DNA of 64,000 bases from Citrus sinensis (GCF_022201045.2 NC_068561.1:22760501-22824500), one strand, 5' to 3'. Shown: positions 23,235 to 35,800, counted from the stretch's first letter. Notes: a model not told the origin generated them from the sequence alone. Made by a program: numbers and translations.

Positions 23235-24270
23235 AATTTCACTCCTATATAATTGAGCACACGTGTTTTTAGCTATTGCCTGCACTTAATTTTCAAAGAA
23301 TAGTAATCAATTGTGCTATCATTTTTCTTTCAAAACTTTGTGATAAGAGGTTCAAGTTTTGTAAATGACAAAATATGAGTAAATTCTTTTATTATTTATT
23401 TGAGTAGATTCCGTAAAGATTATTGGAGAAAAATGCCATAGGCAATTTCAGTACACTACCATGTCAATATATTAATTTTCTCATTTAATTCATGTCGCTA
23501 CATATACACATGCGTAGCCATACACACACAATTGGATAGTATTATTGAGATCGTTTAAGACTGTTTTTGGGGTTTAAAGTGAATTTTGAAAATTAAAAGT
23601 TAATTATGGTATTTGGCAAATTTTTTCAAAAATCACTTTTGCCAAAATCTCCCTATCTTATTACAGATTTTAAAAAGTAAGAAAATAATAACTTTTCAAA
23701 TTTTAATTTTAGGAATTATTTATATATTTAATACAATTTCATACATATCCTCATATATATTATAAAAATTTAAAATTATCCTTATTTAGGAAATAAAATC
23801 ATTAATGTTAACAAAATTATTATTATTATTACTAATTATACTGAGATAACAAAAGTAAAAAAATAAAATTGATAAAACTACAACATTACTAAACTAATCG
23901 TGAGTTTTTTTAGATATGATTGAGATATGATGACAACGACGAAGACCTTATACTTTCTAACTACCTTCATTCTAAGTGGAGTTGTTTTAATCATCCCTAA
24001 AATCATTAAATAGAATATTAAGTAATTCATTAATTACAAAATTGATCATCTAACTTAAAACTTAGGCGAAAATATTAAGATATTACAAAAAAGAAAATTG
24101 TAATATTTATATTCACTTAAAAGATATACAAAGGGTTCCATTAGCGTTTCAACATATAACATGTTAACATATGTCTGACCGTCCAAAAAATTAAAACAAG
24201 TTTTACAAAATTAGTATCTTCTCCTATCTTTATTTTATTGGATTGGCAATTTCAGCAACGAACTCAAGCG
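23235..24270. other. Spacer/promoter upstream of second PPR gene; possible MITE scrap
   Basis: AT-rich. At about 23560-23660, sequence such as TTTGGCAAATTTTTTC and AAAATCACTTTTGCC resembles the ends of common plant MITEs, but I could not define both ends. The last 150 bp are the likely promoter. Confidence 0.35.
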
Positions 24271-26031
24271 ATGGCGACACTCAAACTCTCAAGGTCAAGA
24301 ACATCAATTTCTCAGAGAAGCCTGATCATTTTGAACAACTACTCATCGTGGTACTCTCCACAATCACCTTACCAAGACGACCCAATTCTTAAAACAATTT
24401 CTCAAGCAATAAAATCAAACAGTTTATCTTCACTCACAAAATTCCTCCCTTCAATTTCATCCCTTCAAGTTACCAATCTCATTACCCGCAATCCTCACTC
24501 CCTACCCCCTCACTCTCTCCTTTCCTTCTTCAACTTCCTCTCCTCACAGCCCCACTTTCGCCTCACTCTCCATGCGTATTCCACAATGGTCCATTTCCTC
24601 GCGGCCCACAAAATGCACTCCCAAGCACGGGACCTTCTTCATTTGATCGTCTCCAAGAAAGGAATGGGCTCCAGTGCTTCCCTTTTTGCTTCAATTCTTG
24701 AAACTCGAGGTACCCATTTGCCTGGTTTGGTTCTTGATGCTTTGATGATTGTCTATGTAGATTTAGGGTTTTTAGATGATGCTATTCAGTGTTTTAGGTT
24801 GCTTAGAAAGCATAATTTTCGGATACCCGCTCGCGGTTGTAGGTGTTTGATTGATAGAATGATGCGTACAAACTTGCCAACGGTGACTTTAGGATTTTAT
24901 TTGGAGATTTTGGATTATGGGTATTCGCCTAGTGTGTATGTTTTTAATGTTTTGATGCATAAATTGTGTAAAGAAGGTAAAATTAAGGATGCCCAAATGG
25001 TCTTTGATGAATTTGGGAAGAGGGGTTTGCATGCCACTGCTGTTAGTTTCAATACTTTGATTAATGGGCATTGTAAAGCTAAGAATTTGGATGAGGGGTT
25101 TAGGTTGAAGAGTGTTATGGAGGGGAGTGGCATGAGACCTGATGTTTACACTTACAGTGCTTTGATTAATGGGTTGTGCAAAGAGAATAGGTTAGATGAT
25201 GCAGAATTGTTACTTCATGAGATGTGTGAGAGAGGCTTGACACCCAATGATGTTATTTTTACTACCTTGATTGATGGGCATTGCAAGAATGGGAGGATCG
25301 ATATGGCAATGGAGATTTATCAGCTAATGCTGAGGAAAGATTTGAAACCTGATTTGATAATGTATAACACACTCACCAATGGTCTTTGCAAGGTTGGGGA
25401 TATGAAGGAAGCAAGGAAGATTGTTGATGAGATGTGCACGAATGGCTTGAATCCGGACAAGATTACTTATACTACCCTTCTTGATGGTTTTTGCAAGGAG
25501 GGGGATTTGGAATCAGCATTGGATATTAGAAAAGAAATGATTAAAAGAGGAATTGAACTTGACAATGTGGCCTTCACAGCCCTTATTTCAGGATTTTGTC
25601 GAGGAGGGAAAGTAATAGAGGCAGAGAGAATGTTGAGGGAGATGTTGAAAGTGGGTTTGAAACCAGATGATGCCACATACACCATGGTCATTGACTGTTT
25701 TTGCAAGAATGGGGACACCAAGACTGGTTTTAGATTGCTCAAGGAGATGCGAAGTGATGGGCATCTACCGGCGGTGGAAACCTATAATGCCCTAATGAAT
25801 GGGCTTTGTAAACATGGGCAACTCAAAAATGCTAATATGCTTTTGGATACTATGCTTGATTTGGGGGTGGTTCCAGATGACATTACATACAATATTCTAT
25901 TAGAGGGTCATTGCAAGCATGGAAACCCTGAAGATTTTGATAAATTACAAAGTGAGAAAGGGCTTGTTTCAGATTACGCTTGTTACACTTCTCTTGTAAG
26001 TAAATCATCAAAATATCGCCAAAAGAGATGA
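24271..26031 (+). CDS. P-class pentatricopeptide repeat protein, At1g09680-like
   Basis: Organelle-targeted RNA-binding protein of the P class, expected to bind and stabilise or process a chloroplast or mitochondrial transcript. Intronless, 586 aa from the ATG at 24271 (GCGATGGCG, better context than the in-frame ATG at 24238). The N-terminus is Ser/Arg-rich and lacks acids, as in transit peptides. About ten clear 35-residue PPR units follow, each with a FNTLINGHCK-type first helix: VYVFNVLMHKLCKEGK, YTYSALINGLCKENR, VIFTTLIDGHCKNGR, ITYTTLLDGFCKEGD, ATYTMVIDCFCKNGD, ITYNILLEGHCKHGN. There is no E, DYW or SMR domain. It resembles Arabidopsis At1g09680 along its length from memory. RNA target unknown. 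Confidence 0.9.
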   Translation: MATLKLSRSRTSISQRSLIILNNYSSWYSPQSPYQDDPILKTISQAIKSNSLSSLTKFLPSISSLQVTNLITRNPHSLPPHSLLSFFNFLSSQPHFRLTLHAYSTMVHFLAAHKMHSQARDLLHLIVSKKGMGSSASLFASILETRGTHLPGLVLDALMIVYVDLGFLDDAIQCFRLLRKHNFRIPARGCRCLIDRMMRTNLPTVTLGFYLEILDYGYSPSVYVFNVLMHKLCKEGKIKDAQMVFDEFGKRGLHATAVSFNTLINGHCKAKNLDEGFRLKSVMEGSGMRPDVYTYSALINGLCKENRLDDAELLLHEMCERGLTPNDVIFTTLIDGHCKNGRIDMAMEIYQLMLRKDLKPDLIMYNTLTNGLCKVGDMKEARKIVDEMCTNGLNPDKITYTTLLDGFCKEGDLESALDIRKEMIKRGIELDNVAFTALISGFCRGGKVIEAERMLREMLKVGLKPDDATYTMVIDCFCKNGDTKTGFRLLKEMRSDGHLPAVETYNALMNGLCKHGQLKNANMLLDTMLDLGVVPDDITYNILLEGHCKHGNPEDFDKLQSEKGLVSDYACYTSLVSKSSKYRQKR

Positions 26032-27330
26032 TTGTCCTGTGTCAATGAATTCCAAGCCTACCAAAGTAGGTTAGTTTGACCATCAAGTGAATTCAAGTCT
26101 GTTTCATGAATACGGAGGAGATTGAGATGATTACTATTTTACTAACTTATCAATAAAGTAAGATTGACAAAAAGGACCACAGTGGTTAGAGATGGAATAC
26201 TTACTACACATGCATTTTGGTAATTGCATCTCAACTCAGGAGCAGTGATTAAGAGTTTATTGAGACTCTCACCATACGTTGGAATAACATATACTATTTG
26301 TTGCAAAACCTTGAGAAAATTTGAGTTGATAATTTCCGTCATCAATCAGCATTGAAGTCACTCGATTCGTAAGTTGTGATTTGACGGCTGGATGAATCGT
26401 TCAAGCGGTTGCATTTATTGCAACCAGGTGGTTTGATTGGCACCTTTGGCAATAAGAATTTATTACTTTCTGCAGGACCTTTGTGATCACCGCTCGCAGT
26501 TTGCAGATACCAGGAACCAGCGGACCAGACTGAAAATGAGGCCCGTGGTTGGCAAAGATTTGTTTTCAAAATTTTCTGGGCTGACCCTTTTTGGGCTTCC
26601 AATTAAGGTTTCGCGTGGGCTACGATAGTGCTATGGCAACATGCGTTAGATAACATGCATTTTCACACCCTTTAATATCCTCATCAAAGCCCATTTTTGT
26701 ACTCATAAAACCGCATTCTTGTAACCGTAGTTTTCTTACTGGATGAAATTACATTAAAGGACAAAATCTCTTTGCAAATCATCAGCCCTAACTATCTTTA
26801 AACGCTAACATATGATAAAATTATTATTTTTGGATAAAATGAAAATAATTTTAACAACGAAAAAATAAATTCCCTAATAGTATGAATTTATTACGAAAAA
26901 AATATTTACAATTTAATTAATTTATCCTGGATCATTGTAGCTTTAATTAAATTATTTTAAATTATCTTTTTTTATAATTTTACCTGAGAAAGAGCTCCAC
27001 TGAACAATATCAAAAGTGGGGTTTCACAGGATTTCTAGAAGCTCCACTGAACAAGCAAACCCCGAAACTCCATAATAAAAAGCCAAATTTTTTCATTACT
27101 AACATTTCAAATTTTATTATTATGTAATGACTTATCGTAAGTCGTGGGCAACAAAAGCTTCAAAACTAAGAAAGCATGATAGAACTGGGTGAGAACACTA
27201 CTGAATTAAATAAGTGTTGGAATGTAGTCATTCATTCTTTGATAATTTGAACAATTATTGTGAACTTCCTTTTTCTTTACGTTGTGGACCTTTGCCTCAA
27301 GCTAATCAAGCCAAGGCAACCTGTACATAT
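26032..27330. other. Spacer after second PPR gene
   Basis: Presumed 3-prime UTR, then non-coding DNA. A less AT-rich stretch at 26340-26630 has short frames on both strands without a recognisable domain. Confidence 0.4.
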
Positions 27331-27333
27331 TAA

Positions 27334-27603
27334 GGGTGTGTTTGAAATTGAAGTGTTATAGTTTTTACGTTATAATTGTTGTGAAAAAAATTATAATTAT
27401 AAAATAAAAATTAATAATACGTAGTAAATATAAATTTTAAATAATAATTTTAATAAAACTATTAAAAATATAATAAATTTTATAATATATAAATAAAAAA
27501 TTATATAAATATAATTTTTAAACTATAATAATTAATATTTATCAAATATTTTAATATTATTTTTTTAAAATTATAACTGTTTAAATTTAATCCCAAACGC
27601 ACC
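27334..27603. mobile_element. MITE, about 270 bp, PIF/Harbinger-like ends
   Basis: The ends GGGTGTGTTTGAAATT and AATCCCAAACGCACCC (reverse complement GGGTGCGTTTGGGATT) form a terminal inverted repeat around an extremely AT-rich core. The flanking triplets are TAA and TAC; a TWA triplet duplication would fit PIF/Harbinger. Sequence from about 27345 to 27490 recurs in diverged form at 51.5 and 56.7 kb, so it is a repeat family in this genome. No protein is encoded. Confidence 0.62.
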
Positions 27604-29522
27604 CTACAACTAAAGGAGCAGCTGGAAAATGGGATGCAGAATTAAGAAGCGTGGAAAAAGAGTACGATGGGGACCATTTCCCACTTGAGGCTTCAAAATT
27701 TTCTCAGTGAAAAATAGCTAGTATCCACTAGCAGCACTACACAGCAAATTGTTTTGTTTGTGGGTTTGGTTGCTGTTGCTTTTTTTTCAATATTCAAAGG
27801 GCGGTGTGGCGTTTCCTTCCAGAAATCATTGCTTCGATCTTCCTTCTTTTTTTTTTCTTTTTTTTTTTAAACCCTTCCCCCCCTTTAAATAAATAATTCA
27901 TTTAGCCATAAAGTGAGATTCTAAGAGCGTGCATGGAAGTGTTCGGTTGTCGAGAAAAATTGGTTGAAAGTGATTTATTTACAGGAATTGCAGACTCTGT
28001 TTATTAGCTTTGCCAGCTGTTCTCTTCTTTGTCTTTTTTAACTTTACTGCTATGAAATTAAAAATAATAATGCTGCTTCCAAACCTTACAAGTTCTTTCT
28101 TTTTTAGCACTTTTGTTTTGTCCACGTGTTTAGGGGTTTTCTTATATTCTTATCCTTTTGCCTTTTTCTTTTTTTACCTCTTGAGTAAAAGAGTTGGACC
28201 TTCATGCATATATTTTCTTCGTGATTTAGTTTAATTCAGTCAAGTCACGATGATGATGATTGATTGATTGATTGATGTGATGACAACCTCACTTTTTAGT
28301 TCTGAAGATTTGGGACATTGGGCAATTTTGGGCTGTGTTAAAAAGTAACACAGAGTATTAATTATAATGACACCTAACGTTGAAATACATGTGCTAATTA
28401 TCCTTAAAATACATGTGCGCTCACTTTTACAATTAAAAACATAACATTTGCTTCAAGAAAAGAAAAGCCTACCCAAAGTGAGCTAGTGTATTCTAAATTG
28501 TGTAATTTTCTTATTATTTAATTTAATAATACTTTAACTTCGTTATCACTCGTATGTACATGATTTAAACTGTAAAGCGTAGATACTATTGAATAATAGT
28601 AATCTCCTAATAATAACAATAATAATAATAACACATTATGAGTTTTTGAAAAAATAAAAATACATGTCATATTCTCATTAGTTGGTTATATTACTTTTTA
28701 ATGTTAATACGTTTTTATTTCAAAATTACGGTAATCATTTTTCAAATTATGCAACACACAATTTCGAAAATTATAATTTGTAATAATAAAAAAAAAGAAC
28801 AGGATAATGACATCTTATAATTTTGGGAAATGATAGACGACTTGGGTGGACACGTTTACCACCAGGTATAACAACAGTGGAAAAAAAAAAAAAGAATAAT
28901 TATCACTGACCCGTTTCAAATCAATCATGTGGAATGTCCAGTTGATAATCTCATCTGAAAACGATCTGAATAGTCGGCGGATGAATCCCTAGACATGCAT
29001 TCCACTTGGCATGCATCTTTAACTCCAATGGGCCCCACTCCCTCCTCCTAGATTCATGTCGCATCTACACGCCTGACACGTCTTAACATCAACCTTTGTT
29101 TTCTATATATATATAAATAAATAATTCTGGCTTTTGAATTTTCATTATTCTTTTTTGCGGTCAGTCAAAAGCACATTGACTCTAGCGTATTATGAATTTT
29201 GTCACTCACATACCGTCCTCGTCCTGGCTGTAAAAATTTTAATTAATTTTATCTTATTATTTTGTGTGTGCTCATTTAAAATAATAACACAATTACTTGT
29301 TGGTCATGGCTATATTAGAATACATCTAAAGTAAAATGTGAATCATAACCACACATAAAAAAATAATAAATAATAAAAAATAGCTTATAATTTTAATCGT
29401 GTAGTTATAAAAAAGTATTCCACCTATAGTGATTCTAACATAGTCAAACCCTTATTTATTTTATAATAAAATTCATACATATATTTTATTATTTATGTTG
29501 ATTGAATTCACGAACTTAGCTA
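27604..29522. other. AT-rich spacer
   Basis: Contains long T tracts near 27845-27870 and short (GATT)n and (AAT)n arrays near 28257 and 28612. The open frame at 28010-28234 is hydrophobic because of T-rich codons and is probably chance. No gene recognised. Confidence 0.4.
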
Positions 29523-29662
29523 TGGTACAACTATAATACTATGCCATAATTGCATCTAACAATTGGATTCAATTACTTAACCGTTAGATCTCTTACCATA
29601 ACTAAATTCAATGACTAGGTATAATTATGGTATGATATCACAGTTGCACTATAGTTGTACCC
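29523..29662. mobile_element. Possible fold-back MITE, about 140 bp
   Basis: TGGTACAACTATAATAC at the left and the reverse complement of the right end (GGGTACAACTATAGTGC) pair, and further inward CCATAATT pairs with AATTATGG. The whole segment is an imperfect palindrome. I could not define a target duplication with confidence. Confidence 0.42.
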
Positions 29663-30205
29663 TTGTATTGACACTCAATTTAGAATGTTAAAGCAGCCAA
29701 AGTGGGAAATCATTGCCCTAAACTTATCCAAAAAAGAAAATGTAATTAAGTTTGTTGAGAAGAGAATTTATTTCGAGAACACAGTGTCGCTCTATTCATT
29801 GGTGCCTTCCTACCTTGCAGTTTTCCATAAGGTACAGCATGTGAAATCATAAGATAGCCGCTAATAATTTGCCACGTGTATTTAACACTGAGTTAACATC
29901 ATACACTTGACCGATTGGAGCTGGTTGCAAAATTTTAGTTTTCCATTGTTTCTTATGTTTCTCTGCAAATCTTCTTCTCTATATCCTTTGCTTCTGCTGT
30001 TCTCATTCTCCCAATATAGACCCTTAATTTACTGTAATAACTTGAAGCAATCTCTTGTAAATGTATATTTGGTCGTGATTTCCGACTCTTCTCTATATTT
30101 AATTAATAACGGATAATGCTGATTTTAAAGTTTAATTAATTATTTTCTTATATCAATATTGGGAATGAGCTCTTGTACCTTGTTGGTTAATTAATTTTTA
30201 CAATA

Positions 30206-30242
<37 letters not shown>

Positions 30243-31387
30243 AACACCAATATGGGTGGAGGAAATTTCATCTGCGTCCACAGAGTTTTATAGACGAAAT
30301 CAGATCTGGAGTCATGATTTCCGACTCTTCGTAAGAAAAGTTAAAAAAACTAGAACAAAATATATCATTGAGAAAATTCACTGTAAATTTAATCAATCAT
30401 GCCCTTCTCTTACATTTTTCTTCATAGTAGAACTAATAGTGGAAACATGAAGTAATGTAACTTTGTTTAGGCAGTACTATTAGCCATCACACGTGTGTGA
30501 TTTTTCAATTCAAAATCCAAATTCTGCATTTGCTTTAAGCCTTTGAGCAAATCTGAAGTTGAGTTATTTATTTACACAAAGGATGATGAAAAGGGAAAAT
30601 GCGATGCAGCTGAGATCAAATTATCTCCGATCAGCCAAAGTGAAGGTGGTGCGTATTTTCAACCGTGGAGCAGCCACTTCGGGTGATGAGAGTTTTTTGT
30701 GGTTCAACTAGTTGCCCATCACACATTCACACTTCAAAACCAAAAAGGATTTCAACCGATTGCCGGCTTGTTACTTATTTGCGTTAGTTATATTGTATGT
30801 AAACCGTTGGATTAAGTTATTCTAAATCAAATGCTTGCAATTGACCAGATTGTTGCATGCGACAGAGCACTGCAAGGTAGCAACACCCCATTAAATAATT
30901 CATTAAATGTGGGAGGGGCTCTGTTCAACATAATGTAAGATTTTTTTTTAATATCTTTTACCAAACACTAATTAATTTTCAATTGATATGGACAAAATTC
31001 AATCTTAATTAAGGACTCAAGTCTCCAACAGACATTTGGACTTTGGATTATAGCTGTTTAATATTTAGAAGGCAAAAGGAAGTTAGGAAAATAGTTGCAT
31101 AAATATATATATATATATATATTATCCTCGTATGTACATTGAGTACTAGTCTCAAATTATACAACCACCGTAGTCATAGAGCGTGGGCTTACATCAATAC
31201 ATCATGCCAACAGTGGGACACCATATGCCCCACTTCTTAAATGCCCCGATCTCACTTAATCCTGGCCCTAGCTTTACGTAGCCCACAGAGATGGTCAAGC
31301 CAGATGTTTTTGTGTACAACATTTCACGAAAATATCTTTTATGTACATGTCCCTGCCCGTGAACATAGGTAATCCAGCACCACGTCT
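29663..31387. other. Spacer with G35 tract
   Basis: Non-coding apart from weak short frames. Holds the poly-G run described separately, a 20-bp near-exact direct repeat (30072-30091 and 30311-30330) and a (TA)n tract near 31104-31122. The last 60 bp before 31388 are the likely 3-prime UTR of the minus-strand protease gene. Confidence 0.45.
30207..30241. repeat. Homopolymer of 35 G
   Basis: An uninterrupted G tract of 35, preceded by CAATAC and followed by AAACACC. A run this long is rare in plant DNA and error-prone for sequencing, so the true length is uncertain. On single-stranded DNA it could form G-quadruplexes. Confidence 0.85.
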
Positions 31388-32713
31388 CTACGCTGATCTG
31401 CTACACTCAGCCTTAGCAAAACCCACCCTCCTGCTGGCAAGATCAAATTCCACCCACAGATTCTGCTGGTGAAAATTCCCGAAAATATTACTTGCTAGCC
31501 CGAGCATTTCCGACCGTCCAATCCCCACGCAGTGGACCCCACCACCGACATCAGCTAATACTCTTTCTTTTTCAATCAGAATCTCCACGCCTCTCTCAAA
31601 TTCGAATACCATGTCGCCTATCAACCGCCCGACCTCCATCGCATTTCCATCGAAACACATGTCGGCTACTCCACCGTACACGTACCCCTTCTTCATCCTG
31701 GGTCCCGCGAGCCTCACGATTTCTTCTTTAATTTTATTATAAGCCACGTCCACCAAGTAAGTGAACTCGGATCCCGAATCGACGATGGTCTGACCCGACC
31801 CGCTAGCATCCGGGTGGAAAGCCGTGGCTGGAATATCCAGTCTTTTGCCTTGAATTCGAACCCCTTGCATGGGAACACTGTACGCCAGAGGATCCAAATT
31901 TGGAGAGCGTTGACTTTGAGGGAAAGTCAAGAAGCTGACGTAGCGGAACCCGGCTGAGTTCGGGTTCTCACCAAGGTAAAACGACCCGGTTGGTGTGTAC
32001 CCGACTCGAGACACTCGGGTCGGGACACAATAGGAGAACTTGGATATTTTCGCTTGGGAAGCGAAAGACAACCGTCCAAGGTTCATTCCCAGAATACCCT
32101 TGTCCTCGCTCGTATCCTTAGCGCAGCCGAGAATCAAAGGAAGGGTGCTCTGGGCAGCAGAGAAGGTGAATTTTTCTTTGACGAGATTACCCTCGGCGAA
32201 CGTACCATCTGCGTAGAAGTAAGAGTAATGGCACAAACGGTTCTGGTCGCAATCGGTGGGGAGGGTAAAATCGACGATCCGAGGCTTACAAAGCGGGTGA
32301 GTACAGGGGAGAACAGAGAAAGAAGAAGAACGAGAAGGATCAAAGGACGTCGTGGGAGGAGCAGGGGCTTTCTTGTGACACTTAATCCAGGAGAGCTGGC
32401 TGCCGGTGTCTAAGACCATCTCCTGAGTCTGAGGTGGAGTCCCTATGGGGAGAGACACCACAAGAGCCATTGAATATTTAAACTTGGATCTATAGCGTAG
32501 AGACGGAGCTCTCGCTACTTTGCGGTTTTGTTTCGTCTGCGAAACGAAAGAGGAGTAATATGACGGAGACAAATCGTCATGGGAGAAACGGCGAGATATG
32601 AGGGCAAATGAAACGGAAAAAGTGGTGTTGTTATTCGAACTTGCTTGGGCTGAGAGGGAGAGGACTGTGAGGAGCAAGAGCAAAAGAAGCACGGTTTTGT
32701 TGCAGAGAAACAT
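31388..32713 (-). CDS. Secreted A1-family aspartic protease, At5g37540/At1g66180-like
   Basis: Plant nepenthesin-like/atypical aspartic endopeptidase, probably secreted to the apoplast. Single exon, 441 aa. The N-terminal signal peptide is about residues 1-23 (TVLLLLLLLTVLSLSAQA), followed by a short pro-region. The two catalytic motifs are intact: DTGS at Asp102 (MVLDTGSQLSWI) and DSGS at Asp312 (TIVDSGSEFTYL). Other subfamily blocks are FKYSMALVVSLPIGTPPQ, CHYSYFYADGTFAEGNLVKE, ILGMNLGRLSFASQAKISKF and NLWVEFDLASRRVGFAKAEC at the C-terminus. Cys pairs (C140ish-C142, C155, C161) fit the disulfide pattern. No plant-specific saposin insert is present and no GPI-like hydrophobic tail is seen. 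PCS1 is more distant than the At5g37540 pair, judged from memory. Substrate unknown. Confidence 0.92.
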   Translation of the reverse strand: MFLCNKTVLLLLLLLTVLSLSAQASSNNNTTFSVSFALISRRFSHDDLSPSYYSSFVSQTKQNRKVARAPSLRYRSKFKYSMALVVSLPIGTPPQTQEMVLDTGSQLSWIKCHKKAPAPPTTSFDPSRSSSFSVLPCTHPLCKPRIVDFTLPTDCDQNRLCHYSYFYADGTFAEGNLVKEKFTFSAAQSTLPLILGCAKDTSEDKGILGMNLGRLSFASQAKISKFSYCVPTRVSRVGYTPTGSFYLGENPNSAGFRYVSFLTFPQSQRSPNLDPLAYSVPMQGVRIQGKRLDIPATAFHPDASGSGQTIVDSGSEFTYLVDVAYNKIKEEIVRLAGPRMKKGYVYGGVADMCFDGNAMEVGRLIGDMVFEFERGVEILIEKERVLADVGGGVHCVGIGRSEMLGLASNIFGNFHQQNLWVEFDLASRRVGFAKAECSRSA

Positions 32714-32799
32714 TTTTTTTTCTCCTTTTTTTTTTTTTTAAACTTCTATCGTTTGGGTTTGTTTGATTTTGAAGTTGGAAGTGGTCTGCGCCCTGGGCG

Positions 32800-32810
32800 G
32801 TATTTATAAT
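32800..32810 (-). promoter_or_regulatory. TATA box of the aspartic protease gene
   Basis: ATTATAAATAC on the minus strand, about 90 bp upstream of the start codon. That leaves room for a leader of about 55-65 nt. It is the best TATA match in the region. Confidence 0.6.
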
Positions 32811-35800
32811 ATGAATTTTGGATGAGGGGAGAGAGAGAAGGCAGAAGAGTGGGAGAGAGTGAAGAAGACGCCAAAAAAGAAAGACTGAAAAAAAGAGACG
32901 CGGTTTCTTAATTGAGCGGTTAGATCTTATGATGACAGAGGTTTAATTGCAGATGAATATATGAGTATGAATGTGAATAAGAATGGGAATTACGTATTTA
33001 AAAGGTAACACAATATTTGTTGCCTCCCTGTTTGTGGAAGCAATCTACAGTTTTGCCAGCCTGTTACTTCCTGTTTTATTACTTTTTTTTTTTCAAAGTA
33101 GTTTTTTTAGGTAAAAATTTTCAAAAATGAAAATGAGTAAAAAAATTAGTAATTTTCTTTTAAATATAATATTTTCAAAGAAAATTACAATTTACAACAT
33201 AAGGGTAAATGACATTCATGTCCCTATCTTTTGGCCTTTTTCATTCTTTTATTTCTCAACTAAGAGCATAGTTGTTTAGTTTATATCAAATAAGTCCAGT
33301 TTTAAATTATCAGATGAAACATGTTCTATCCAAATATCTGAAACATGTTAAATTAATTTATACCAAACAGAGGAACTATGTCTTCGTTTGGAAAAATAAG
33401 CAAAAGTTAAGGACTCATATGTTATTACGCCACGTGTTTTTTTTTTTCCGTGATTCTTTTCTTCTAGCTTCTGTCCTGATTGGCTTTCGTTTTTCGCTTT
33501 CTGGTGGTAATGTTTTATGCTACGTGGAGAAGTAAGGAGTTCAATGCAACGTTTCCAATTCTAACGGATAAAAGATTTTCAAATCAAACTTCATTCATTT
33601 TCTAATTTTGATTTTAAAAAAATTAATACAGTTGTTGATCTTAAACCATAGTTTTCATTACATGATTCTTTACTTCTGGCTTTATCATAATTAATTTCTT
33701 TCCCCCTCTTTTTTTGCTTTTTGTGGTTACGTTAAGAAGCATGTAGAAGGTGAATGCAACTTTTTAATTTGCTTAATTTTAAGAGAATTTATTTGACTAA
33801 TGATGCATAAGAACCTACTTTTGATTAATTCATGAATACTAAAGTGACAGCTTATAATAGGAAACTGAAATCAATTTAAAATATTTAAATTAATGGTTCC
33901 ATTTGTACTTCAAAATGAAAGCTCCAAAAAAGTTTAGGATTTTCTATTTTTATTCTTTTTTTAATTTTGAGCATCCACTAATATTAAAATACTTTTTAAG
34001 TTTCACTTAATATAGCCAAAACAAAAAAAAAAAGGCACTTGGGAAATCTTGGTACAGTTCAGATTTGATAGCTGGGCACGCCCCTGGTCATATGTTTTCC
34101 CTTCTTGCATTTGAATAATATTATTATTCTTGTTGTAGCGTCAATTATATTTTAAAATTTAAATAATTAAATTTGGGACCAATTGACTATATGGTCCACA
34201 TAGTTGAAATATGCTAATAATCATCACTTTAATATAAAATAAATACAATGCACGGGACCTATCAATGAAACACCGGTGCTCTATGGTTTTCACTTCCCAT
34301 ACATGTAGTGGCTTAAAACCCTAATTACATGTTTTTAATTCACAACCACTCCACTCCACTCATTATGTTCACTTTAAATTAAATGATTAAAGACATAATC
34401 TTCTGAATCCTATCTATTTTTTTTTAAATTTTTGGAGATGCAAATAAATTAATATTATTTAATTAGTTATGTAACATAAATGTGACACTCGTACTTATCT
34501 CATTAAACATTGCCTCGAGAGTTGAAGTTTTCTTGGGGTTTTGTGTACAAATCCAACTGGAAAGTTTGGTGTGCGAATTGCGACTGCGGCCATATCTCTC
34601 TGGTCAACACTCAGAACTCCAGCTGTCTTGCATTACAACTACACAACACACCTATTCATAGCTGGTCAAATTCTTCGAGAAAAAAAATTTTCTAATTAAT
34701 TCTATTCTTAGTCGATAAATTTTATTTTTTTTATTACTTAAGATTATTATTTAAATTATAATTCATATTTTATAATAATAATATTATTATTATTGATATT
34801 TATAATTAAATAAATTTACATTAAATTTTATATAATATTATTTATATTTTATCCTATTTAATATTTGAGAAACATCTATTTAACTCATATTTTAAAAGAG
34901 AGAATACTGCATTCACTCATAATTTAAAAAAATAAATAAACACTCACAATAATTTATGGGGGCACGAACCCAATTGTGAAGACATAGTTCTTACCACTGG
35001 GTTTTTTAATCGACAAACTTGAAATGTATATTACCATCGCATTCGCATTCTGTTTCTATACTTGGTTTACAAGTGTTGGAAATTAAGCACGCTATCAAAA
35101 ATCATTTTATGAAATTGATGACTTGTGAGCTGTGATCCATGTATTATTAATTAATTTTTTTTTGGATTACCATACTCAATTATTACTGTACTATCACTCG
35201 CCTAGTAAAACGAAATTCACATTTTGCTTCTTTAAATAAAAAATGTGAAAGGATGAAGCAGAGAATACGACAGATCAAAACTTACTGCTAACATTGTAAT
35301 CGTTCATAGATTTTCACATTTATAACCATCATCAAGAATTGATCTCGAGATTTAATCACAGTTCACTTCAATCAATGATGAAACAACGACGCTTCACACA
35401 TCTTTTTATGATTCGTGAAATTGAAAGGCGTTGATAGAAAGGGGTTGGTAGAAAAAAGACCACAGCAAGGCCGGGCACGTGTGAGGATTCCATACGAAAA
35501 TCTCTATCAAATTCACGGGGGCTGGTGAGGTTGTAGTTGCGGATCATGTTTGTTTGTGAAATTGTTGCTTTCTTTCCTTATTAGGATTAACTGTTCCTTC
35601 TTGTTTTTTAATTAAACTGATTGATCCTATCGCAACTGCCATTTTGCAGGCCTCCTGTGATAAGAACACATGCTCCTTGCTCACCAGTCACCACACTTTA
35701 AAAAAAAAAAAAAAAGAGACGAGATGGGGACTTGACTTTTACCCCGAGAATTCCATGGACCAAAGAATTCATTGCATATTCACTTATTAATAAGATGAAC

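Noticed and set aside
28010-28234. Hydrophobic 74-aa frame
   Set aside because: Its Phe/Leu richness comes from T-rich low-complexity DNA. No start context, neighbour or homology supports a gene.
31492-32413. Plus-strand frames of 79 and 119 aa
   Set aside because: They are antisense to the intact aspartic protease and lack any motif.
31388-32713. Naming the protease PCS1
   Set aside because: Remembered PCS1 sequence differs in most blocks. The At5g37540/At1g66180 pair fits far better.
33190-33540. Possible long-TIR element starting AAGGGTAAATGACATTC
   Set aside because: A matching inverted right end could not be found.
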